Origin: Bacillota bacterium
Lineage (GTDB): Bacteria; Bacillota; Clostridia; Lachnospirales; Lachnospiraceae
Length of the DNA: 35,172 bases
Direction: 5' to 3'
Assembly (NCBI GenBank): GCA_023391695.1
Contig: JAEWAK010000029.1
Location: 1 to 35,172 of the forward strand
Below the pieces are notes generated by a model that ran no database searches, was not told the origin of the DNA, and saw nothing but the letters and a program-made list of their open reading frames with translations. A program made the translations under genes and the position numbers. This document shows, piece after piece, positions 1-7,061 of this stretch (its first letter is position 1; every line of letters begins with the position of its first letter).

Positions 1-555
1 ATAGAATACAGCCGCTAAAACTTTAACAGATGTCATCTGGTCATTGACATCTGTGCCAACCCAGGACGAATCTGCAGTATATGTCCATTTGGTTCCTGTA
101 AAGTTATCATTCTGATATACTTCTACCTTATACCCGCTGGGAACCCTTAACGAAGACATCCAGTCATTCTGAATTCCTGCCGCATTCAACTGAGACAGCG
201 TATAATTGCCGACTCCAAGTGTTTTTGCTGTTCCACCATAGTTTATATCTGCATAGAATGTCACTCCGTTTGTTGCTGGTGGTGTTGTCGGTGGTGGTGT
301 TGTTCCGCTGCCGCCTTTCTTCCATAAAGCAGGAACATTGGATGGTTCCCAACCTACGAGGGAAGTATGTGCCTGAAGACAGCTATAAGTACTTCCGCTA
401 TAGGTTACTGTATCATTTACTGCATATGCAGTATTTGCAGCCCATGCTCCCCTGGCCGCTGCGCTCACCGGTAAGGCTACGCAAAATGTGGATATGAATA
501 CTGCTAACACTACCATAAGTGATAGTGCTTTAAAAGATAACCTCTTATTAGTCAT
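1..555 (-). CDS. Secreted chitin-binding (CBM5/12-like) plus beta/gamma-crystallin-like protein, 3' end outside window
   Basis: The ATG at 555-553 has a full Shine-Dalgarno (GGAGGTC) just upstream, and 185 codons stay open to the window edge, so this is the N-terminal part of a longer gene. Residues 1-32 are a Sec signal peptide (KR, hydrophobic core, VSA-A). Residues 36-80 match the small aromatic CBM5/12 chitin-binding fold (WAANTAYAVNDTVTY, then WEPSN and LWKK). A Thr/Pro linker (TTPPPTTPPA) follows, then from about residue 98 a beta/gamma-crystallin-like repeat (FYADINYGG, NDWMSSLRVPSGYKVEVY, NDQMTSVKV). The family role is extracellular binding of polysaccharide; any catalytic domain would lie outside the window. 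Chitinase, other glycoside hydrolase or a plain binding protein all remain possible. Confidence 0.8.
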   Translation of the reverse strand, partial: MTNKRLSFKALSLMVVLAVFISTFCVALPVSAAARGAWAANTAYAVNDTVTYSGSTYSCLQAHTSLVGWEPSNVPALWKKGGSGTTPPPTTPPATNGVTFYADINYGGTAKTLGVGNYTLSQLNAAGIQNDWMSSLRVPSGYKVEVYQNDNFTGTKWTYTADSSWVGTDVNDQMTSVKVLAAVFY

Positions 556-1098
556 TTTTTGACCTCCTTGTATTATATTTTATTATCTGCAGCTCATCCA
601 CGAGACGAGCCACAATTTTTAACTGTACTATTTCAATGCATCAAAGTAAGCACGGTAAATATGATTAGTTCCAATAAAATCTATTATTTTTATTATATAT
701 CAATTTTTCCATAAGAATAATAGACAATTATGGCATTTATTGCCAGATTTTGGCGACTTATATCAAACCGCATCAGCCCGGAAGTTGAAATGCCACACCA
801 ACCAACCCTGGAACAACCGCTTGAACCTAGCGAGGCATCGGTGTGAGATAGAATGCATTTCAAACTTTTATTATTCGGCTGACTTGATCCCGCTACTGAT
901 AGCGGACTATGGATATTTTTGAAAGTATTAGGAACACTAATTATCACCTCCGGTTTTTGGTTTCTATTGTTTGGTCGTACTTACATTTTAACCGACCGGA
1001 GAGAAAATTTATATAAATCACCAAACAAAACCCATTAAAATCAGTGGGTTCAGGCATTTCGCAAATGCCTAACCTTAATAGAGAAAGGAGAATAAACG
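556..1098. other. Gene-free stretch with several strong inverted repeats
   Basis: No convincing gene lies here. From 731 to 905 there is a run of inverted repeats: TGGCA 731-735 with TGCCA 741-745; TGAAATGC 786-793 plus CACACC 794-799 with GGTGTG 840-845 and GCATTTCA 855-862; CGCT 818-821 with AGCG 829-832; CCGCT 890-894 with AGCGG 901-905. Nearer the spore-coat gene are AACCCA 1029-1034 with TGGGTT 1045-1050, and AGGCATTT 1052-1059 with AAATGCCT 1063-1070. The two nearest hairpins could lie in the leader of the gene at 1099. The 731-905 block could be an RNA on either strand; it matches no riboswitch I know. Confidence 0.45.
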
Positions 1099-1314
1099 AT
1101 GCAGCAGAGCCTTGCTCCAAATGAAACCATGCAGCTGCATGAACTGTTAACACTGAAAAGTTTATCCTTGACCAAATCCATTACCATGTCCCCGTTAATA
1201 TCGGACGAAGAATTAAAAACCATTATAAAAAATGATATTCAGAAATCCCAGCAGCATATCAAAGAACTCAGAGAGTATCTGGAACAATCCATGATTGCTG
1301 ACTCCGCACAATAA
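1099..1314 (+). CDS. Small spore-coat-associated protein (CotF neighbour)
   Basis: A 71-residue protein with AAAGGAG placed 8-10 bases before the ATG. It is acidic and helical, with MHEL/SDEELKTIIKNDI and a closing QQHIKELREYLEQS helix. Small proteins of this look commonly precede CotF-type coat proteins in Clostridia, where the pair is expressed in the mother cell and found in the coat. The next gene begins 59 bp downstream on the same strand, so the two are probably one operon. The family assignment rests on sequence character and on the neighbour rather than a catalytic motif. No sigma-E or sigma-K promoter was confidently located. Confidence 0.6.
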   Translation: MQQSLAPNETMQLHELLTLKSLSLTKSITMSPLISDEELKTIIKNDIQKSQQHIKELREYLEQSMIADSAQ

Positions 1315-1373
1315 CAAGTTTTTGGCTATTGACGTCTAAATTCTGACAATATCTGACAGAAAGAAGGTTGTTT

Positions 1374-1685
1374 ATGAATACATTAATTGAGAAATTAACC
1401 GGCATGGATAAAATGAGCGATCAGGTCATTGCATCAGACTTTTTGGTTTCCACGAAAAGCGGCGTACAAAATTATGCGGTGGCTATTACGGAAACCATAT
1501 CCCCTCAATTGCGGGCTGCCCTGGTTAATCAGTTAAATGACACAATTGAATCTCACGAAGCTATTTTGAACTATGTTATGAAAAAGGGTTACTATAATGC
1601 CTATGATTTACATGAGCAATATAAAATAGATATGAAGGCTGCGGATACTGCATTAGGCCTTAAAAAATTTATGGGTCAAACTTGA
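1374..1685 (+). CDS. CotF-family spore coat protein
   Basis: A 103-residue protein. ATG 1374 is preferred over the in-frame TTG at 1368 because AGAAGG at 1362-1367 is correctly spaced for the ATG. The sequence fits the coat F domain: MSDQVIASDFLVSTKSGVQNY, then AITETISPQLRAALVNQLND, and the closing YVMKKGYYNAYDLHEQ segment typical of CotF-like proteins. These are ferritin-like helical proteins deposited in the spore coat. It follows the 71-residue protein at 1099-1314 and is followed by a large hairpin at 1803-1877. Family identification is good; the exact coat role is inferred. Confidence 0.8.
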   Translation: MNTLIEKLTGMDKMSDQVIASDFLVSTKSGVQNYAVAITETISPQLRAALVNQLNDTIESHEAILNYVMKKGYYNAYDLHEQYKIDMKAADTALGLKKFMGQT

Positions 1686-1802
1686 CGCTTGATATTCCGG
1701 AGAACGATTCAGGGCCTTTATACCGTAAAGCTAAAAATACAGTTGAGTCATATAAATTTAATATGGCGACCTGAGAAGGGATAACAATTAATACAGAAAA
1801 AC

Positions 1803-1877
1803 GGGGCTGTTGAAAATTTAAAATATAATTATAATCCAGTAACAAATTCAGTAAGTTAATTATTTTGCAACAGCCCC
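1803..1877. terminator. Bidirectional hairpin between convergent cotF-like and araC-like genes
   Basis: GGGGCTGTTG at 1803-1812 pairs with CAACAGCCCC at 1868-1877 across a long AT-rich loop, with further A/T pairing inside. On the minus strand the stem is followed by GTTTTT, so it can terminate the AraC-type gene ending at 1886. The plus-strand tail is only TTT. Confidence 0.65.
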
Positions 1878-1885
1878 TTTGGAAT

Positions 1886-2851
1886 TTACTTTTTCACCGG
1901 TATTGCCTTTCTTGCCCCCATTTGCGGCGTTGCTCCGAAATCAAAAACCGGCACCTTATCCGTGTCATATTCATAGCCGTAATACCGGGGCTCATAACAC
2001 TCTACGGCTTTGTGCAAACTGTCAATGGCATTTCTATAGTCATCCTCTTCCTTAAATGGCTGGGTCTGGAAATATAACATTTCACAAGGCTCCAGCTCGA
2101 TCAGGTCACATTCTTCAGGAATTTTCCCTTTATAATCTGCCGGTAATTCCACCCCGGATGCGATATGGGATGTTCCTTTTTCTACCATAAACTTGGGAAG
2201 CTGTAATATTGCCGCAGTATCAAATCTTTCCGGAATGCTGTTAAAAAGCCCTTCCCAATCGCAGCCCTTTTCTTCGCAATAGCTCCAATAATCATGTGCT
2301 TTTTGGGAACGCAGCAACAATAACATTCTTTTTGGCCGGCTTACCACTGTTACCATACAAATTGCGGAATCATTATTCATTTTTCGTTTCTCCTTTTGAA
2401 AAAGATGGGAGTAGTAATCACGAACCGGATATTGGGTAAATAACGGGATTGCAATGGGGTCCTTTCGATATGCCATCGGACTGATTCCGAATTCTTCACG
2501 AAAAGCCCTGGAATAGCCTTCATGTGAAGCAAATCCGCTCTCCAGTGCAATGTCCAGTACGGATTCCTCCCGGACATCGACCAGCTGTCTGGCACTCTGC
2601 GACAATCGAATGGCTTTGATATATTCGCTGACGGTTTTGTGTAGCAATTTCTTAAAAATCCGTTCACAATGGCGTGGTGAGTAACCCGTTGCATCATAAA
2701 CCGCTTTATGGCAAAATGTTTCATCAAGTGCATGCTCCCTGATATAATTCTGCATTCCCTGGACGGCTTCAATGGTATCCCAAGTAACCTCAGCTTTTCT
2801 ATTTCTTTCATTCGTTTCCGCCTTTCCTTTCATTCCCCTGCCAGACCTCAC
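1886..2851 (-). CDS. AraC-family regulator with C-terminal GyrI-like ligand-binding domain
   Basis: A 321-residue protein from GTG 2851; ATG 2833 (315 residues) is an equally possible start and neither has a decisive ribosome site. The N-terminal third is an AraC two-HTH domain: TWDTIEAVQGMQNYIREH, then ATGYSPRHCERIFKKLLHKTV, RLSQSARQL, DIALESGFASHEGYSRAFREEFG and ISPMAYR. From about residue 160 the sequence fits a GyrI-like/effector-binding domain, ending EPRYYGYEYD and VFDFGA. Such proteins are related to Rob/SoxS-type and multidrug-binding regulators. The family is clear, the ligand unknown. The gene stands alone, ending at a bidirectional hairpin. Confidence 0.85.
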   Translation of the reverse strand: MRSGRGMKGKAETNERNRKAEVTWDTIEAVQGMQNYIREHALDETFCHKAVYDATGYSPRHCERIFKKLLHKTVSEYIKAIRLSQSARQLVDVREESVLDIALESGFASHEGYSRAFREEFGISPMAYRKDPIAIPLFTQYPVRDYYSHLFQKEKRKMNNDSAICMVTVVSRPKRMLLLLRSQKAHDYWSYCEEKGCDWEGLFNSIPERFDTAAILQLPKFMVEKGTSHIASGVELPADYKGKIPEECDLIELEPCEMLYFQTQPFKEEDDYRNAIDSLHKAVECYEPRYYGYEYDTDKVPVFDFGATPQMGARKAIPVKK

Positions 2852-3163
2852 TTTTTAACCTGATTTTTATTTAGTTTAGATATTCTATTACCTTTATCCC
2901 GGGCTCGTTAATTCTCACTCCTTCCCTTTGAGGATATCAGAACCAGCCGATTATTTCTTGACCAGTTTAGACTTTTGCAAACTATTATTTCCCCGGAAGC
3001 AGCAAATACGGGGCTGTGCTTACTCCTTTAATACTTAATCGGAAATGCTTTTACGTTTTTGTCAAAAAAGTCTGCAAAGCTTCATCCAAAGGTATTATAT
3101 TATTATACCAGACTGAACCTGAAAGAGGTATGTCATATTTAGACCGGAATATTGATTTAAGTA
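2852..3163. other. Gene-free stretch upstream of the AraC-GyrI gene
   Basis: This stretch lies between the AraC-GyrI start and the terminator of the FkbM gene. On the minus strand it holds a TTGACA-like hexamer at 3059-3064 and AT-rich TATAAT-like sequence near 3093-3107. I could not pair them into a convincing promoter. No coding signal was recognised. Confidence 0.3.
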
Positions 3164-3194
3164 AAAAAATCTCCCGCCTCTGTAGACGGGAGAT
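3164..3194 (-). terminator. Rho-independent terminator of the FkbM methyltransferase gene
   Basis: Read on the minus strand, AAATCTCCCG pairs with CGGGAGATTT around a short loop and is followed by a T tract. It lies 13 bp after the stop codon of the gene at 3207-4217. Confidence 0.85.
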
Positions 3195-3206
3195 TTCCTT
3201 GACCGG

Positions 3207-4217
3207 TTAAACTGCATAAATTACATATTCGGCAGGAAGAACCGAAGATCCGTAATAACGCAGGTAAAATTGATAGGTAGGATCCGCATTATAAATAATG
3301 CGCGGCAGTTTCCAGATGTCCTTGTGGTTGTGATATACGCTCAAAGCCAGTTTCGGATGGCTTTTCCTGATTTTCTCAATACAGCCAAGCAGGGCTTCCT
3401 CTTCTCCGCCTTCTATGTCCATTTTTATAAAGGTTACTTCTTCCTCTATATCATCATCTATTTTAACGATAGGGACAGCAAATGCTCCGTTTTCGGAGAG
3501 CCGGCTGACGGAGGATAAAACATTGGATTCAAAATACATCGTACCGTTTTTGCTGCCGGCACCTTTTTTTCTTATCATTACATTGTCAAGCCCGAAACGC
3601 CTGACATTTTCCTCTATATATTCTATATTGGCCGGAACTATTTCATAGCAATATATACTTTTATAGCAGTTTTTTCCGAAAACCCTGGAATAACTGAGAA
3701 CAGTATCCCCAATGTATCCGCCGATATCAACAAATACTTCATTTTCATCGCATTTTACTATATCCAGGTCAAAATATTGTTCAAATGTCCTGTCATGTAT
3801 CTGCCCGATTTTCTTCGGGTCCGACATAAGCCAGTAATACAGTATATTAACGAGTATTCTTTTGGAACGGTGGTCTTTGAGGATTTTATAGAACCATTCA
3901 AAATCTTCCCTGTGCTCCACAAGAGCATGGGCCCTGTTATCCGCAAGTTCATAATCATCCTTTTCCGGGTAATAAGTCCCCCAGAGTTTATGCTCATTGA
4001 AATAATTTATGGAGCCATTATACAGTTGGTTGTTCGTTGTACTAAAATATCTCAGATTCTGTTTTACCGCTTCCTTTATTTGGGTAAGGTCCCTTTCTTT
4101 AATGAATTGGATAAAACGTTCAAAATCCATATCAATCTGGTCCGGTATGTGCGAAACTGAAACATTACTTATATTGTCATGGTTTTTTAATTCTGTAGAC
4201 TTTAATTTGACAGACAT
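3207..4217 (-). CDS. FkbM-family SAM-dependent methyltransferase
   Basis: A 336-residue protein. ATG 4217 has GGAGGA nine bases upstream. The C-terminal half is an FkbM-type class I methyltransferase: SAM-binding motif VFVDIGGYIGDTVL, acidic strand end YCYEIVPANIEYI, IRKKGAGSKNGTMYF, and the characteristic VTFIKMDIEGGEEEAL. It ends with LSVYHNHKDIWKLP and a tyrosine-rich tail. The family O-methylates sugars and other small molecules, often in surface polysaccharide or natural-product pathways. The first ~140 residues are unrecognised but contain the conserved-looking FNEHKLWGTYYP segment. No sugar-pathway neighbours are present, so the substrate is unknown. Confidence 0.85.
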   Translation of the reverse strand: MSVKLKSTELKNHDNISNVSVSHIPDQIDMDFERFIQFIKERDLTQIKEAVKQNLRYFSTTNNQLYNGSINYFNEHKLWGTYYPEKDDYELADNRAHALVEHREDFEWFYKILKDHRSKRILVNILYYWLMSDPKKIGQIHDRTFEQYFDLDIVKCDENEVFVDIGGYIGDTVLSYSRVFGKNCYKSIYCYEIVPANIEYIEENVRRFGLDNVMIRKKGAGSKNGTMYFESNVLSSVSRLSENGAFAVPIVKIDDDIEEEVTFIKMDIEGGEEEALLGCIEKIRKSHPKLALSVYHNHKDIWKLPRIIYNADPTYQFYLRYYGSSVLPAEYVIYAV

Positions 4218-4359
4218 CCCTTGTCATCCTCCTTTATTTTTTTATTCTTATTAGCATATGTAACCTGATGACTAAGGGTGAATTTTAAAGCCTGAGATAT
4301 TAGTGCGAACTATATTACAGACCCAGACATGTTAAATTTATCAATCTACAGCAGCATTT

Positions 4360-5130
4360 CTATAAATAAAATTCCACTTCATTTTCTTTATGGATCCCAA
4401 ACAGCGAAAAAACTTTATCCCTGATCTGAATAAAATCGTCTCCGTTGCGGTCTCTGGGATTTCTTAGCCTCACCGGTACAATTTCTTTGATCCGCCCGGG
4501 ATTCGGCGACATTACAATAATCCGGTCAGCCAGGTAAACCGCCTCATCGATATCGTGGGTCACGAAGATTATTGTTTTATTCTGGGAGCGGGATATCTTT
4601 AAAATATCGTCCTGCATCTGCAGCCGGGTCATTGCATCTAAAGCACCAAAGGGCTCATCCATAAAAATAATGTCCGGTGAAACAGCAAGAGCACGTGCAA
4701 TTGCCACACGCTGCTGCATACCGCCCGAAAGCTGGGCAGGATGGCTGTTTATGAATTTTTCAAGCCCCACAAGGCGGATATATTTCTCTGCGGTTTCTCT
4801 TCTTTGGGATTTTGGCATTTTCTTCGCTTCCAGCCCCAGTTCTACATTACGCCTTACACTCCTCCAGGGCAGGAGGCCATAGTTCTGGAAAATAGTCACA
4901 TACCGGGGGGAAGGCTTTGTAACCTTTTGCCCGTCGATTAAAACATTTCCGTCCGTTGCTTTTTCAAAACCTGCAAGTATATTTAAAAGTGTCGTTTTTC
5001 CGCAACCGGAAGGACCCAGAAGGCATATAAATTCTCCCTGTTTTACTGTCAGCGAAACCTGATCCAGCACCGTAAGAGTTTTCGAATTCTGTTTAAATTC
5101 TTTCGTTACATTCTGTATATAAATATACAT
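4360..5130 (-). CDS. NitT/TauT-type ABC transporter ATP-binding protein
   Basis: A 256-residue ABC ATPase of the SsuB/TauB/NrtD class. Walker A is GPSGCGKTT (39-47), the Q-loop is at FQNYGLLPWR, the signature LSGGMQQR is at 134-141, Walker B IIFMDEP at 154-160, and the H-loop His is in VTHDIDEAVYLADRI. The start ATG overlaps the permease stop (TAATG), which indicates translational coupling. It is the last gene of the cooS-lipoprotein-permease-ATPase operon and would energise import through the permease. Substrate class cannot be read from the ATPase: sulfonates, nitrate, bicarbonate, pyrimidine precursors and others use this family. Confidence 0.92.
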   Translation of the reverse strand: MYIYIQNVTKEFKQNSKTLTVLDQVSLTVKQGEFICLLGPSGCGKTTLLNILAGFEKATDGNVLIDGQKVTKPSPRYVTIFQNYGLLPWRSVRRNVELGLEAKKMPKSQRRETAEKYIRLVGLEKFINSHPAQLSGGMQQRVAIARALAVSPDIIFMDEPFGALDAMTRLQMQDDILKISRSQNKTIIFVTHDIDEAVYLADRIIVMSPNPGRIKEIVPVRLRNPRDRNGDDFIQIRDKVFSLFGIHKENEVEFYL

Positions 5131-5903
5131 TATTTTTCGACCTCCCTTTCGTAGCCCCAGCGCAGGAAAATCCTTTTCTCAAACTGTTTGATCAGCGTAT
5201 CCAGAAGAAGGCCTATTGAACCGATAATTAAAATAGTCGCCAACAGCATGTCGGCCCGCAAATTATTTCTCGCATCGATAATTAAATACCCCAACCCGGA
5301 CTGGCTTCCGATCATTTCTCCTGCGACCAGAAAGACCCAGGAGGTACCCAGAGCAATGTGAAGGCCGTTAGCTATTTGCGGGAATACGGCCGGTAAAATG
5401 ATTTTGGTTAAGGTATGGGGCTGTTTAATACCGAAATTATCCGCAACCTTTAAATAGGTTTTATCTACATTTCCCACCGCGGAAACAGTGGAAAGCAGCA
5501 CCGGGAAAAAAGCGGCAATAAAAATGATGACTATGGCCGGGATATCCCCGATTCCAAACAGCAGAACAATAAAGGGCATCCAGGCCATGGGAGATATGGG
5601 CCTTATAAGTTGTATTACCGGATAAACATATGCAAAAAGTTTTTTAAACCATCCAAAAATCAAACCCAGAATAACTGCGCAAAGAACTGCGGTCAGATAT
5701 CCTATTGCAAAACGGTACATGCTGTCTCTTATATCGATAAAAATTTTTCCTCCCCGAAACATCTGTAAAAGAGCCTCCCAGACATGCTTCGGACCTGGGA
5801 GAAGGCTTGGATTGAAATCCGTAACCAGGCAGATAATCTGCCAAAGGGCAATAAACAGACAAAAAGAAATAATAACCCTTTTAAGTGAATGTATATACTT
5901 CAT
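5130..5903 (-). CDS. NitT/TauT-type ABC transporter permease
   Basis: A 257-residue inner-membrane permease of the SsuC/TauC class (BPD_transp_1). It starts with a hydrophobic helix (VIISFCLFIALWQIICLV). Further membrane segments include AIGYLTAVLCAVILGLIFG, AIVIIFIAAFFPVLLSTV and LLATILIIGSIGLLL. The cytoplasmic EAA-type loop reads NVDKTYLKVADNFGIKQPHTLTKIILPAVFPQI in three consecutive blocks and would contact the ATPase. The downstream ATPase overlaps by one base; the upstream lipoprotein gene is 92 bp away. One permease presumably works as a homodimer with the 4360-5130 ATPase and the 5996-7027 binding protein. Confidence 0.92.
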   Translation of the reverse strand: MKYIHSLKRVIISFCLFIALWQIICLVTDFNPSLLPGPKHVWEALLQMFRGGKIFIDIRDSMYRFAIGYLTAVLCAVILGLIFGWFKKLFAYVYPVIQLIRPISPMAWMPFIVLLFGIGDIPAIVIIFIAAFFPVLLSTVSAVGNVDKTYLKVADNFGIKQPHTLTKIILPAVFPQIANGLHIALGTSWVFLVAGEMIGSQSGLGYLIIDARNNLRADMLLATILIIGSIGLLLDTLIKQFEKRIFLRWGYEREVEK

Positions 5904-5995
5904 AAACCGAACCCTTTCAATAAAAAAATCAAGGTGTACAATCCCCTGCAGTACGCCTTATCCTATAAATAGTTACTGTTCCGGCAAACTTCTCA

Positions 5996-7027
5996 TTAAG
6001 GCTGATAAACAAAATCTTCAAATGACGGCGGATTGTCGGAAAGTCCGTATTTTTTTATTTTGTCTGTGAGGGTATTATAGGTCTCACTGGTGATATCCAG
6101 GTTATCAAAGGATATCCATTTTAAGGATATGTCAAGAACCTCTTTTTCCTGTCCCAAATACTCCTCCGCTATCCGTTCCGCTTCTTCCGTTTTTAGCTCG
6201 TCACCGGCTTCTTTATAAGAAGATATGACTTTATCAGCCGTTTCCTTATCGTCGTTTAAGAATTTATCGGTAAGCACAAGTCCGCAGCAAAGGGAATCTT
6301 CCCAAAGTTCACCTGACTCATATAAGGCTTTGCCGACACCCAGCGTTACAGCCTTTGCGCCAAAGGGCTCAGCAACACAATATCCGGCAATCTGCCCTGT
6401 TGCAAGAGCAGAAGGCATTTCGGGAGGAGCAAGCTCCACGACCTCGAGATCATCTACGGTCATGCCTTCCTTTTCCAGCATATCATTTAAAAGTATATTA
6501 TGGGATGACTGGCGGTGCGGTATGGCAAATTTTTTCCCCTTCAAGTCTTTTGCACTGTTAATATCATATGCAACCATAATAACATTACCGTCACGATGGC
6601 CGAGAGCAACCGCTTTCAATCCCACTCCCTGTTCTTTTGACTTCATGGCAAGTTCCATTAAAACAGAAGCCCCGTCTACCCGGTTTGTATTGAGCGCATC
6701 CAGCAATTCCGGCCATGAACCATATTTTACAAGTTCAATCTGTATATTAGAATCGCCTTTTTCAAGCAGCTCTTTTTCGTTAAAAACCGGTAATGCGTGA
6801 GTAATCGGCAAATAGGCTATTTTTACTGTTTTTTTCTCCGATGGTTCAACGCTGTCTTTACTTTCTTGTACAGATTCCTCACTGCTTTCGGAACTAGTAT
6901 CACTTTCCGTTTTACCGGAACCGGTTTCATTTTTCGTACCGCCGTTACCGGTATTATTTTTCGCGCAGCCGGTTATTAATCCTGCCACTAATAACAGGCT
7001 TAACAGTATTGTTATGATTCTTTTCAT
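5996..7027 (-). CDS. ABC transporter substrate-binding lipoprotein, NMT1/SsuA-like
   Basis: A 343-residue solute-binding protein. Its lipoprotein signal ends in the lipobox LITGC, with lipidated Cys21. A Ser/Glu/Lys-rich linker follows to about residue 65, then the periplasmic-binding fold: VKIAYLPITHALPVF, LVKYGSWPELLDALNTNRVDGA, DLKGKKFAIPHRQSSHNILL and QIAGYCVAEPFGAKAV. The CVAEPF motif is typical of NrtA/SsuA/CmpA-like proteins. The protein would sit on the outer face of the membrane and deliver ligand to the permease. It starts 34 bp after the cooS stop with GAGAGGT in front, so cotranscription with cooS is very likely. Ligand unknown. Confidence 0.9.
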   Translation of the reverse strand: MKRIITILLSLLLVAGLITGCAKNNTGNGGTKNETGSGKTESDTSSESSEESVQESKDSVEPSEKKTVKIAYLPITHALPVFNEKELLEKGDSNIQIELVKYGSWPELLDALNTNRVDGASVLMELAMKSKEQGVGLKAVALGHRDGNVIMVAYDINSAKDLKGKKFAIPHRQSSHNILLNDMLEKEGMTVDDLEVVELAPPEMPSALATGQIAGYCVAEPFGAKAVTLGVGKALYESGELWEDSLCCGLVLTDKFLNDDKETADKVISSYKEAGDELKTEEAERIAEEYLGQEKEVLDISLKWISFDNLDITSETYNTLTDKIKKYGLSDNPPSFEDFVYQP

Positions 7028-7061
7028 CTTTACCTCTCATTCCTTTTTCCATTCTTCTTTG

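Noticed and set aside
740..905. Possible c-di-GMP or cobalamin riboswitch
   Set aside because: The repeats are real, but the conserved loop and receptor sequences of these classes are absent.
693..947. 84-codon open frame on the minus strand with a GGAGGT near its GTG
   Set aside because: The GGAGGT overlaps the start, composition is not protein-like, and the region is better explained by inverted repeats.
3016..3210. 64-codon plus-strand frame
   Set aside because: It runs through the FkbM terminator and has no ribosome site.
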